A DNA stretch of 64,000 bases from NCBI GenBank assembly GCA_026874595.1, contig CM049313.1:43118659-43182658 (forward strand), read 5' to 3'. The position numbers were made by a program, and so were the translations under genes. The notes beneath the pieces were generated by a model, which was given only the letters and a program-made list of their open reading frames with translations, was not told the DNA's origin and searched no databases. How positions within the stretch are numbered: the stretch's first letter is position 1; every line of letters begins with the position of its first letter. This DNA is from Sipunculus nudus. Lineage: Eukaryota; Annelida; Sipuncula; Golfingiida; Sipunculidae. Below are positions 26,540 to 37,752 of the stretch, piece after piece.

Positions 26540-27291
26540 TCACAATCAGAGGAACAACCCGAAACCATTCTGGGATAACAATTTAAACAAATGGTTTGGT
26601 GAGAGTACAAGCAGAAATAGCTCTCAAGATTTTGGAAAAGTAATGGTCCTGAAATCACTAAAGAGACCGAATGTGTTACCATTTCTCTGACTAAGGGGGG
26701 AAATTTCTAAGTTACTATGAGCCATTTGGAATGGTCATACCTCCGTCAACAACTCATCATATTGTCCTGATCAATTATAGAAAGTCGAACTCCTACAAAC
26801 TTAATCTTATAGCCAAAGATCAGAGTGGATTTCGGAGAGGACGTTCCTGTATCGATCATATTTTTGTTGTTACTTCATTATTAAGCAATCGTTTGTCTCA
26901 AGAAAGAGAAACACGTCGCCCTGGTGAGTGGGCCCAGAAAAAGCTTTTGGTTGGGTAAATATAGGATACTACTTTTTGCTGGGCTGTTTGGAGTAAAAAC
27001 TGATTCCAAAATCTATAATGCCATAAAAAAGTTTATTTATTAGTTATTCATCTTATGTATGATCAAATAATATTTTTTTTCACAAACTGGTTTGGAATAC
27101 CATGCGGGGTACAAGCCGATATAATCCACCAACAACTCTTGCTATTTAATACATGTATTAACGGGTTAGCAGCAAAAGAACAAACCTCGGAGCTCAGCTG
27201 TCAGGCTGGCGGTTTCGTGCTGATCGCCATCTTGCCTTGTTATGACATGACCGTATCGAATGGAACAACAATAACTTTGCACCTTTTTTAG
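26540..27291 (+). pseudogene. Decayed non-LTR retrotransposon reverse transcriptase fragment
   Basis: Translated pieces match a non-LTR (CR1/Jockey-like) reverse transcriptase in order: NNPKPFWDN.LNKW (about 26555), DQSGFRRGRSCIDHIFVVTS (26818-26877), then after frameshifts NWFGIPCGVQA (about 27088) and INGLAAK (about 27153). Several stops and frameshifts separate them and no YADD-type catalytic box is visible, so it is dead. It starts in the left inverted arm of the 26098-30642 element; the first part is present again, inverted, in the right arm. The clade is uncertain. Confidence 0.75.
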
Positions 27292-29259
27292 TGTTATCAA
27301 AGGAATCGCCATTACTGATATGAATGTAGTACTAGGGTGACTATTAAAAATATATATATTGCTCAAAAAAAGGTTTTCATATGTCCAAGTAGCATCCCAA
27401 CATTAAAAAATGCAACTTAAACTATCCTTGGCCTAAGCCCTAACCGGGCCGTGTATGACCCATTACCGCAAATTATCGCCTCGCATAAAACATTCGCAGC
27501 ACCTGTTGACAACTGACTGTTTCACCCTCCCATATTGCCCTTTACTATATATTTATAAATATATAATTATTGACATTCTCAAAACATCGGCAGAAAAGTT
27601 ACCTTTTGTAATTCAGTATACCTATCCATACAATGTCATCTCTCTCAAAGTGCCAGTTTTATTCCGAGTGCAAGTAATATAACTATGCTGCAAACGAGTT
27701 TAATGTATGCACATTTAATTGGGAATTCCCAAGTCACACGACCTCAGCGTGCTTTACCTGAGGTCAAACGGGGCCACACAAATACTAATTACTCTTATTT
27801 CTGACATGTGAAATAAAACTTGTATATAATTTGTTGATCTTCATTTCATTAAATTGTTTTATTGTTAATAGATTTTTGTCAAAATTAACATTGTATAACC
27901 ATTCATGCGGAGTTTGTAACGGTCACTCGTTTGGTTAAGGTGTGTTTTGATTTAGCATACTAATAAATCATCAAAGGATTTTGATTTGCGCCTTGCGCCC
28001 CTGCGGTTTTGCTATGTAATTAATTATCAAAGGGATGTTGTCTCGCGCATCCGCAGTCTTCCTTACACAAGCAATTAACGCTTCACCGCTCGGGCAGCGA
28101 CTCCAGGGAAGCAGCCCTCGCTGCGCGCACTACCTTGAGCAGTTTAGGAATTTTACCTACTAAATTTTGTATACTGTGCATGAAAGTCTACTCAGACAAG
28201 TGTTCGAGTGGTAAATGAGTATAAGTTCATAAAAGAAATTCATACAAGTTATAACGAGATATGGTGCTCAAATATTTGTATATGTTTGCACTTGTCATTT
28301 CGGAATACCGTTCATAATAAAAGATTATGAAAACGTCTTGTGTTTTATTCAGCATGGGAAAAAACTTCGATTTGGTCCTTGCATACAGTAATTCAGTAAA
28401 TGATGGGCGAAAAAATATTTAAAAAGTTTAAGCAAAATCCGTTATTAAATTTACTCCATCTGGCCTTAACAGCTGATCGAAAGTCGACTGTCAAGTATGG
28501 CGGCCTTAACGTGAGACCCGTCTACTTAATGTACCATTATAAAACAACAAAATCATAAGATTTCACCGAGAATCTCTTATTTAAAGATTGTCTGAGGGGG
28601 TAAAAGAACTACAGAAACGGGTTTAACCAAGCAAACGTGACAAATATATGCACCTTGTTCTTTTATAAGGTAGATATTTAAACTTCTGGTATTATCGCCC
28701 ATCTATGAAACGACATCGATGGTCCATGCGTCAGCAAAACTAAATTTACTCATTTTTTTTGTTTTATTTCGTAATTCCAAGATCGTAATTATTTTTTTCA
28801 TTCCGAATTATTTGAGAAAATACGGTACTTTTGAGTGCTGTGTAATTCCTGGCAGCTTTAAAAGTGAACACAGTGAAGTGGTATGCATTTAAATGGGTAA
28901 CAGGATGACACTAACTTGAAATATTTTTATTATGGTACCAAACTGTGAGCGTACAAAAGTGCCTCGGTTTTTACCTACGTTCACTAACACCTAAACCCTG
29001 ATAAAAGTTCTGATTTCGTAGCGGATGCTGGATTATGAGCTTTTGGTTCAATATTGGACAAGTTTAAGAATTATAAGAATATATGACCCCTTTACAAAAT
29101 TATATACTCTGGGAGTAGTAGATTATGCATCTGAGATATGGGAATATGCCAAAACCCTGTGTGAAAAAATTGCATTTTTTAGCGTTCACAGGTATTTTCC
29201 TTTGAAATTGCTGCTCTAAACGGGACATTTGTAGTAACATGAAGTAACAACAAAAATAT

Positions 29260-29660
29260 GATCGATACAGGAGGGTACTTTCCTAAATCCACTCTGATCT
29301 TTGGCTATATAGGATTACGTTTGTTGACTTTCTATAATCGATCAGGACAATATGAGTTACTGACGAAGGTATGACCATTCCATATGGCTCATAGTAACTT
29401 AGAAAATTTCCCCCTTATTCGGAGAAATGGTTACGCACATTCGGTCTCTATAGTTATTTCTGGACCATTACTTTTCCAAAACCTACAGAGCGATTTCTTC
29501 TTGTACTCTCACCAATCCATTTGTTTAAATCGTTATCCCAGAATGGTTTCGGGTTGTTCCTCTGATTGTGAACAAGTACATTTTTCATCGTGAAAATCTG
29601 GAAAAGTGTACATTTCATACAGAATAATGTGACCATATTCCTAGTAATCATGGTCAATAT
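29260..29660 (-). pseudogene. Inverted second copy of the reverse transcriptase fragment
   Basis: Read on the minus strand it gives NNPKPFWDNDLNKWIGES (about 29560 downward) and QSGF.K.PSCIDHIFVVTS (about 29320-29265), the same two blocks as at 26555 and 26818. It forms the inner part of the right arm. The two copies differ by small substitutions and are both interrupted. Confidence 0.7.
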
Positions 29661-29865
29661 AAGAGTACAGGTAATAAACCGCTAATAAAGTATCCAATGC
29701 TTCAGGTTAATCTCTACACTTTAATTATTCAGTATCGAATGACATTATGTGCTTATATAGTTTGTATATTTAGTCACCAGACACTGTGATTAAATTTACT
29801 ATATCTTGTATTTATTTAAGTTAATTTGTTCCTATTACATTTGTTGATTATTCTCTAATTAATTA

Positions 29866-29874
29866 TATATATAT

Positions 29875-29949
<75 letters not shown>
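29866..29949. repeat. (TA)n microsatellite
   Basis: About 40 TA units with one 'aga' interruption near 29874. It lies at the point where the right inverted arm departs from the left arm, next to the tRNA-like sequence. Confidence 0.97.
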
Positions 29950-29951
<2 letters not shown>

Positions 29952-30104
29952 CATTTGGGACAGTTGAATAAAATATTGCTACCACTTATTGTCTTCTCTT
30001 ATATTTCCTACAGTGACGTTATCTGTTGATGAAAGACATCATTATTAGTCAGAAATGTGTAAGTATATGTATACATTATAAATCATGAATATCACATGAA
30101 AGAG

Positions 30105-30195
30105 CAGAAGTTGGTCCTCGCTGGAATCGATCCTGTGCAGCACGGCTCAGTACTCGAACACTAATGCAATTACACCATGCAAGACGATGTGAAGG
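30105..30195 (-). repeat. tRNA-like sequence, probable SINE head
   Basis: The minus strand contains TGGTGTAATTG (perfect pol III A-box pattern, 30178-30168) and, about 36 bases on, GGATCGATTCC (B-box, 30133-30123), followed by AGCGAGGACC. The acceptor-stem ends do not pair well by eye, so it is not called a functional tRNA gene. A SINE or tRNA pseudogene inside the right arm of the 4.5-kb element fits best. Confidence 0.5.
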
Positions 30196-30642
30196 TCACA
30201 TGAAAAAGAGGGCTTTTAAATCTGGGTGTGGAGTAATAAATAATAATAATTCCTACAACAAAAAAAGAAACATTATTAAATACTATTAATGTAAAATACT
30301 TAACTTTTACGTATTAGGCATAAACATTTTTTCTAGGTCAATTGCTTTCCACTGCACAACCTAACCCCAGCCGCCAGGGTCAGAGATCAAAGGACTCACA
30401 TGGTAACTCCTGATTAGTCCAAACCAACCATTTCTTATGCGCTGTAATTAACGTTAAGATCTGCTAGAGACAACTCGCGTTAATGACACACAGTATCGGG
30501 TATCACGACAGGGGTGTTGGTGACACACGGTGAACGCCATGCCATCTAGCAGGAGTGTGACAGATTAGAAGCATGCCCAGTTAAACAGTGTGTCAATATG
30601 CTGGACTTTATTGACACACCCAGTGTGTCAATAAGGGCGGCC

Positions 30643-31261
30643 AGTAAAAAAACATTAAAAACTAATATTAACAGTAATAAAAGCTGTAAACTTGAGTAAA
30701 GAACAAACTCTCGCAAGAAACATCAACTGGAGCGACGTCTTGTTTTTTTAGTTAACGTCACAGGTGATAAGGTTTATTGGGTAGTTTGATAGGCACTCAA
30801 CTGTGTCCCTGGAACCAAACCAAAACACGACTGACGTGGGCGATAATGGGGGTATCAGTACGTTATTTGCGGGCAATGAATAAACTTTTCCAGAAAAAAA
30901 TCCACGAGGTCATGTTTAATACACTTAACCATGGAATGAAAAAGTTTTTTTGGAGGAAGTATTAGTGTAACTTACGGTATTCTGTGTATTTCCTCGCGAG
31001 TTGTCAACTGACAACTGTATTTCCTGTACGTGGCACCTAGGAGGCGCTGTGGTCGCATGCCACGTTCGAAATATGATAAATCCAAGCTTGACCGAGACGA
31101 ATGTGGCCTCTCTTTCAGTGTTATAATAGAATATTGAAAAAATAAAGCAGTTTCTTTATAAGTTTACTGTCTGATCACAGCTTCTCAACTCGTCTATCAG
31201 CAATAGTTAATCAGCTATGTTAATTAAAATCATTATGATAAGGACTTCGGATTTTACATGG
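30643..31261. other. Unassigned spacer
   Basis: No exon, hairpin or repeat boundary is recognised. A slightly GC-richer patch lies at about 31020-31090 (gcacctaggaggcgctgtgg). Short open frames here show no homology that I recognise. Confidence 0.4.
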
Positions 31262-32760
31262 AAATATATATCTGTTTGATTTATCCTTTCCTATCTTCCT
31301 TCCTTTTCATTCAATATTTCATTTCCCAGTTCCTTGTCGTTTCTTTCTTTCTGTTTTTTTATCTGTCTAAAGCTTTTCATTTTTCTTCTGTCTTTCTTTC
31401 TGATCTTTAATTCTCTTCCCTTCCTTCCTTTCTTCTTTTGATTCTTTCTCCTTTTTTTTTTTTTTTCTTTTGCACTTCTATACTTACCTTTCTTTTTCTT
31501 AAACGCGTTTCCTATTTAAGTTTCTTTCTTTCGTTTTTTTTTTTTTTTCGTTTTTTTTTCTTTCGTCCTCTCGCCCGTCCTTTCCTTCACCCTTTCTTAA
31601 GTCCTTTCATTCTAATTTGTTTCCGTCATCCTTTCTTTCGTTCTTTCTGTTGTCCTTCAAGTTTCCTGTTTTCCTTTCTGACTGTCGGTCTGTCTGTCTT
31701 TCTTTCTTTAAGTCATCCGTTCCTCCCTTCCTTCGTTCCTTCTTTCTGTCTTCTTCTTTCATCATTTCTTTCTTCATCCTTTCAATTCTTTCTTTTTTTT
31801 CTTTCCCCTTCCCTTCTTACTATATCCTTCCTTTTCCTACTTATTTTAATGTTTCCTACTTTTCCCCTCTTTGCTAAATTCTTTTCTTCCTTCTTTTCCT
31901 TATCTTCTTCTTTCTTTCGTCTTTTAGTTCTTTCTTTTTTGTTCCTTTATTCATGCGTCCTTTCTTCCATTGTCTTTTTTTTCCATCGTTCTTCTTTTTC
32001 TCCTTCATATTTTCTTTCTTTTTTTCCTTTCTTTTCTTTTAAGCCACCTCTTTTGACCTCACCTTACCTTCCTTCCTATTTTCTTTATTTCTTTTGATTC
32101 TAACTTCTTCTCTTTTAGTTTCTTCCTTCTTTTCTTTTATTTTCTTCTCTTCTTTTTTCATTTTTTTTTCGTGTGTCCTTACCTCCCTATCCTTTTCTCT
32201 TTCCTTCTTATTTTCTTTCTTATTTTCTTCCATTCTTTTTTTTCCATTTTATCTATTTTTATTTTCTTTATTTCATCTTGCTCTCCTTCATCTCTTTCTT
32301 TCTTTCTTTCTTTCTTTCGTTTTATCTCTTTCGTTCTTGTCTGCTGTCTTTCCTACTTTCTTCATTTCCCTCTTTCAATCTTGATTTCCTTCTTCCGTTT
32401 TTCTTGTACTCATTGTTTCCCTCCCTTTATTATTATTATTATTTGTTTTAAATTTAAATTTGGTTTTAACCCTACAGTTTCTTTATTCCAAAAAGATGTT
32501 TCATCTAACTTCTTTCCTTCTTCCATTTTTTTTATTCATCTGCGTCTCGATCCTTTCATCGATCTCCATCAAATTCTCATTGTTTCGTCATTTCCGACAT
32601 TTTTCTTTCGTTATGCCTTTGCTAAATTCTTTCTTCCTCTCTTTCCACATTTCTCCTTTTATCTCTTCCTTTCTTCTTTTATACTTTTTTTAGTCGTTCT
32701 TTCTTGTGTACTTTCTTAACTACCTTTGTTCGATTTTTCTTACTTTTACCTTACTCCTCT
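31262..32760 (+). repeat. 1.5-kb polypyrimidine tract, degenerate (TTTC)n/(CCTT)n
   Basis: Nearly all bases on the + strand are C or T, built of ttcc, tttc, ttct and similar tetramers, with one clean run of tttc at about 32300-32320. Five or more overlapping open frames arise only because stop codons need A or G; their translations are Phe/Ser/Leu/Pro strings and not proteins. Such tracts can form triplex (H-) DNA. Confidence 0.95.
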
Positions 32761-33204
32761 CGTAAAAGTTATCTTTTATCATTACAATTGTCTGGTTAGG
32801 AATTTGTAAGTAACTCATCTTTATGACAAAAAATGGTTGTTTTTGTTATTTTATTATTTATTATAAATTATCATTATTATTATTATAAACCTATGATAAC
32901 AACTTTTGATATCAATTAAAAAATCGTTTATATGAAGCATAATTAATGACAAATTTATAATATATATATATATATACATATTAAATAAATTCCTTTTTTT
33001 CAGGCTGTCAGTAAATTTCAAGCGGGACCGACTTATAAATTACACATCTGATTCATATGATCGTCATAATTATTTTGCATATAAAAAGTCACATTTCTTC
33101 TACTGTATCGTTGTATAGACGAGTTCCTAATCAAAATACACAACCTGTTTATATTTTGAGCGGGAAACCAGTCTAGATTATAGTTTTCATGACCAAATAT
33201 GAGT
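32761..33204. other. AT-rich spacer
   Basis: Contains short AT microsatellites (ttattattattat at about 32870; tatatatata at about 32962) and no recognisable coding or mobile sequence up to the inverted repeat at 33205. Confidence 0.5.
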
Positions 33205-34596
33205 GACTGCCTAAAACGCGTGCACGCCTGCGTGCACGCCTACATGCACTCACATTCGACTGCCTCAGTAAGTGCCTTAATCGCGTGCGGCCTGATTTGC
33301 GGACAACAACGTCTGACCAGAAAAAAAGTTATAGTGGGGTGTGTTTTGTTATTTGGCTGATTGAACTGATGGAACTTTATATTATTTATTATATAAATGA
33401 TTTATGTTTATGTTATATTTATATAATTTATGTAGGTGTTAACATAAACAGTATTCATCATGAATATTTTTTTACACTGTTGATATGTGAGAAATTATAA
33501 AAGAACTAGAATACGGGTAGTCGACAAGTGACAACGTGAATCCGCCAAAATCAGAGTAGGACGGGTGAAACGAGACATGGATTGAGTGGCAAGGGAAAAT
33601 AGAGTTACATGTGTTACATATATTAGATTGGATCTCTGCCACATAAACATGATTGTAGGTGGCGCCACCTGTTATTTGAACGAGAAACTATCCATGATGT
33701 ATACACATGCAAAATTTCAGGTGGAAAAGTCAAACCACTGCAGAGATTTGAGATATTTTACCGACAGCAGGCAAACAGATGGACGCTGTGCAAAAATGGC
33801 TGCAGGTGGTGCCACCATTTTTGTGTATGTTATAAAGCTATCCAAGGGCTACATTTGTGTAATTTTTTTTTCCTGATTGTTCAAACGAGTCCAGAGATAT
33901 AAGCATTAATGTCTGCAGCGTGAACATGAATGAAGCTGGCGCCACCTGTCTTAAAATAAAAAAAGCTATCCAGGATGTATACGCATGCCGAATTACAGGT
34001 AAGTTGGTCAAACCACTGCAGAGATATGAGTGATTTTAACCCAAGGCAGACAAACAGATGGACGCTGTGCAAAAATGGCTGCAGGTGGCGCCACCATTTT
34101 TGTGTATGTTATAAAGCTATCCAAGGGCTACATTTGTGTAAAAAAAATTCCTGATTGGTCGAACGAGTCCGGAGATATAAACATGGATGTCTACAGCGTG
34201 AACGTGAATGTAGGTGGCGCCACCTGTCATTAAAATCAAGAAAGCTATGCGGGATGGATACGCACGCCAAATTTTAGGTAATTTGGTCAAACCATTGCAG
34301 AGATATGAGTGATTTTAACCCAAGGCAGACAAACAGATGGACGCTGTCTAAAAATGGCTGCAGGTGGCGCCACCATTGTTGTGTATGTTATAAAGCTATC
34401 CAAGGGCTACATAGTTCCCTCAAACTAATTAACAAAACAACCCCAAAATTCCACAAAAATAACTATTGATAGATATATTTCTCGCCAGACATTGTTGTCC
34501 GCAAATCGGGCCGCACGCGGTTTAGGCACTTGCCAAGGCAGTCGAAACTGCGTGCACGTAGGCGTGCACGCAGGCTTGCACGCGTTTTAGGCAGTC
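33205..34596. mobile_element. Inverted-repeat element with CGTGCACGCC-rich ends
   Basis: The left end GACTGCCTAAAACGCGTGCA is matched exactly over those 20 bases by the reversed right end; similarity goes on for about 120-160 bp (CGCCTGCGTGCACGCCTA, GATTTGCGGACAACAA). No transposase is present. Nearly all the interior (33511-34412) is a family A insertion, so the original element may have been only about 500 bp. No target duplication is obvious. Confidence 0.75.
33511..34412 (+). mobile_element. Family A element copy A2 (3' truncated)
   Basis: Starts with AATACGGGTAGTCGACAAGT, the family left end, followed by atccgccaaaatcagagt. Tandem half-units beginning with GGTGGCGCCACC variants follow (about 33659, 33807, 33938, 34084, 34216, 34363). 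The right-end hairpin is missing; sequence stops at about 34412 against the inverted repeat. Open frames here recur in every copy at the same place and are repeat artefacts. Confidence 0.7.
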
Positions 34597-35043
34597 CCCA
34601 AAAAATGAAAGCTAAAATTAATTTTTTTAATATAAAATTGAAAGCGGAAAAAATAGTAATCCTAATACATTTAAAACTATCATTATTCGCAAGGATTTAC
34701 GAATAATAAAACAAAACTATTAGCGATAATTGGCCTCCAACCAATATTGCCATGTTGCAAACCTACTGAAGCATAAATTTTCCGGTACATCTGACATAAA
34801 CATCCTGGTTGGCAGAGAACGTGAGCTGTGACATATTCTACACTTGACTCGCCACGATAACAACATATGTTATGTTGATCTTCATCTGCTTTGAGGAATG
34901 TTGAAGGACGCCGTAACTGAAAAATTCGTAAGTATGGCCTAATTCTATGTTTTGATTGCCTTCACAGTTCTCGGGATTTAGATGATTGATTTGTGGAGCA
35001 AGGTTTCACTTTGCACATTCTCATGAATAACTTTTTGACAGAC
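34597..35043 (-). other. Unassigned sequence interrupted by the MULE
   Basis: Together with 38943 onwards this forms the original sequence before the MULE inserted. Conceptual minus-strand reading across the repaired site is partly open but has stops and no domain I recognise; it may be a decayed retroelement. Confidence 0.3.
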
Positions 35044-35052
35044 GCTGAACGG
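35044..35052. other. Left 9-bp target duplication of the MULE
   Basis: GCTGAACGG directly precedes the GGGTGTATC terminus; the same nine bases follow the other terminus. Confidence 0.93.
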
Positions 35053-35768
35053 GGGTGTATCTAAAACCCGGAGATCTCCGGCCGGAGATCAAAATAAAAA
35101 CCCGGAGATCGCGATATCTTAATTAATAAGGCAGCAATTCGTATTAAACGTTCCCCTTGACACTTCTAAATGACATCCGCATGGAATATGATACTTAATT
35201 TGCAAATGCACAAAGTATTTATTCAGTCATTCACAGAAACTTCACCCGGAGACGACACGGAGATCGTCCGGAGACCGCCATCTTGCCCGGAGACCCGCCA
35301 ATGAGTGCTTCCCACTGATTCCCACTCGCCACAACAGATGCCGCCACATACGTCTTAATTCCCCGCTCTGATATGTGATATCGTTTCCGAGTATAATCGA
35401 TTGGAACTGTCACCAAAATATGTATTGCTTCTAACTGGAATGTATAAATTTTATTTTCCGATATTAATGATATTAAATAAAATGATGATAATATATTGAT
35501 ATTTAACTGATATGTTTTGTTTTTATACGATATTGATAGATAGATATATATATATTTATATTTATATATTATAATAAACTGTTAAAATAAAAAATTATAT
35601 TATTAAGTATTATTATTTATGTTTATTTATTTATTTTTTCCCGTAATAAATGTCAAACTTTTGCCAGACATTGATATATCTGTGTGAAAGTTACATCAAT
35701 GCCTATTGCCCGGTCAGTGCCACGTTGAGGCAGTTGACAGAATGACCTTTTTTCTTTTTGTTTTCTTA

Positions 35769-35945
35769 TCTCTACCTCTACGAGCTCTACTAAATGCAAC
35801 TAATTACATAAAAAACGGAAAGGTCAAAATTCCCCTCGAATTTTCTTTAAAAAATTTTTTTTTTAACTATCTCTACCACTACGAGCTCTACTAACTGCAA
35901 CTAACTACGTAACAACGGAAAGGTCGAAATTCCCCTCGAAAATTT
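35769..35945. repeat. Tandem duplication inside the MULE
   Basis: Two copies of 'tctctacc(t/a)ctacgagctctact' followed by 'acggaaaggtc(a/g)aaattcccctcg' lie at about 35770-35850 and 35868-35945. It is non-coding and its role is unknown. Confidence 0.7.
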
Positions 35946-36469
35946 GTTTTTAACAAAGTTAGCAGTGTCTATAAATTGAATAACCCCACCGATTTTATAT
36001 AGTATCCTTTTCTTTTTAAAATTATCAGCTTAATTAATTTTTTTTTATTTTTGGTAATATTATTTTAAGAAACTGAAATTTCTAGAAACCCCTCCCCTAT
36101 CTTGAAAGTGATATAAATTCAACTCAGTAATAAATTCTACTACTGTATACAACTACTCTCTACCACTACTTAAGACAGGAAAAGTTTTACTACTATGAAA
36201 CCAAAGAAGCAAAAGCATAGCCAAACGAAATAAAAATTTTTATTCTTTATCCGAAGTCTGTCATGAGGGTTTCACCAAGAAGGTTCATTTGCCTTTCTCT
36301 TTTTAACTGAAAAGTTATTTCTAATGACGGCAATTTATTTCGCTTTAGCGAGAGTCGATTTCTTTTTTTTTTTTTTTTTTTTTTTTGTTGGTGTTATCTT
36401 CGGGGATTACTTTACGAATTTCGCTTAGTGGGCGATTACATTCGTTAGCGGTCACACAATTTTCCTGGG

Positions 36470-37495
36470 TTATTTTATTTGTGGTCTGTTTTCAGACTCT
36501 TTAAATTCGTACACGAAATCTGATTTTCTCGGCTGTTTTCTACCCGTTTTTCTAGCCACCCTTTTCTTACTACGCCGACACATTAGTGAAACATTTAGTT
36601 TGCGTTTTTGATCGATTACATCCATACCTATAAATTTCCTGGCTGTAAGAATATGGTAGCAAATATTTGTTGCTGCGCACTGACATTTTTCTTTTGGGAA
36701 CAGAGTTACGGCATATTTATTGTCATTGTTGCCCTCCACAATGAAAGTACCAAATTTCGCAACTAATTCTATTTTTCCGTTATTTATTATATCTTGTGCC
36801 CTTTCAATTTGTGTCAGATTCTTTCTAACGAATTCCAATTTTATGTTCTCCTCTTTTGTCTCCGCATCAGCATGCAACAAATCTGATTGAAGTGACGGGG
36901 GATCAGATATGAACTGGTTTATATTGTTTTTTATCTTTTGAATTATTAGTCCCGGGGCGCAAGTATCCTTGGGGAATGGTTGATCCTCAGGGTTTTCTAA
37001 TAAATGCATACTGACTTTAAATGATAGGAACCTAAATTACAATAACCCCGCAAAATTTCTTTCAGATAATAATTTTGAAGATAATTAAAGCACAACGTCT
37101 GAGTGTCTGTTGGTGCTTCTTTCCAATTTCTTAGACGTTTAATTACAGCATTAAATGATTCAGCTCCGTAGTTGGCAAGTCCGGAGGCACTGTCATACAC
37201 ATTACACTCTTCTAAAATAGGCCTATATGCGTATTTCGTCAAATCTGATTTTAGTTGCTTATCAAAATATTCTCTTACAGTTTCATGCCTTTTCAGGGAA
37301 AGATTCTCACAATTTCCTTCGAAGTCTGACGGGGAAGCATTATGCAGAATATTGATCAAATCTACTTTATATTCTGACCATTTCGCGTAATCATCGTGTT
37401 TTTGAACAAACCTTTTTAAGTCGTTTTAAATGTGGTTCCAACAATGCAAAATTGGAACATTTGGCAGAACGGTGGCAAAAGCATTTGAGATTGGG
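36470..37495 (-). pseudogene. MULE transposase, C-terminal part, broken
   Basis: Reading leftward: VLPNVPILHCWNH (from about 37490), an in-frame stop TAA at 37428-37426, then NDLKRFVQKHDD and a segment with NYGAESFNAVIKRLRNWKEA (the post-catalytic part of MULE transposases), a frameshift at about 37000, then 179 codons with a SWIM-type zinc finger. In that last part the ligands are Cys109, Cys111, Cys117 and His119 (CQC..ICYH), followed by a basic tail (RRSKKRVARKTGRKQPRK). SWIM fingers of this CxCxnCxH form are standard at the C-terminus of MULE transposases. The DDE catalytic domain upstream is deleted or unrecognisable, so the copy cannot move itself. Confidence 0.82.
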
Positions 37496-37609
37496 CTACT
37501 TTAATATTATTCCATATATGTATTAATTTGTCTTCTATTAACTTTAATAAAATTGTGTGATATATTACATAATGTGAAATTAATTAGGTAACAGAGGGAC
37601 AATGCCAAT

Positions 37610-37752
37610 TGAGAGAGAGAGTGAGAGGAAGGAAAGAAAGAGAGAGAGAGATAGAGAGGGAGAAAAAGATAGGAGAATGGGTGATGTTATAGGAGATTAA
37701 GGGAAACATATTAAGATTGTGTGTTGGAGAGAGGGAGAGAGAGAGAGAGAGG
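37610..37752. repeat. (GA)n-rich simple repeat
   Basis: Interrupted agagag/gagagg runs in two blocks (37610-37675 and 37725-37752) within the MULE, outside the transposase remnant. Confidence 0.9.

Larger units (their letters stand above)
26098..30642. mobile_element. 4.5-kb element with long inverted arms (foldback-like)
   Basis: The left end GGCTGCCCTTATTGACACAC and the right end in reverse GGCCGCCCTTATTGACACAC start inverted arms. The outer ~130 bp (26098-26230 against 30520-30642) include a hairpin TTATTGACACAC-CAA-GTGTGTCAATAA and 'ctgtcacactcc..ctagatggca'. The inner arm (about 26250-26890 against 29260-29865) is also inverted. The right arm has been interrupted by a TA microsatellite and a tRNA-like sequence. 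The centre (27300-29240) is not recognised. Both arms carry a reverse-transcriptase fragment. No clear target duplication could be fixed. Confidence 0.7.

Noticed and set aside
29025-29219. 64-codon frame possibly part of a transposase in the 4.5-kb element
   Set aside because: No recognisable catalytic motif or zinc finger and no continuation in neighbouring frames.
31438-32719. Several long Phe/Ser/Leu-rich frames
   Set aside because: They come from a pyrimidine-only tract in which stop codons cannot form on the + strand; no protein-like composition.
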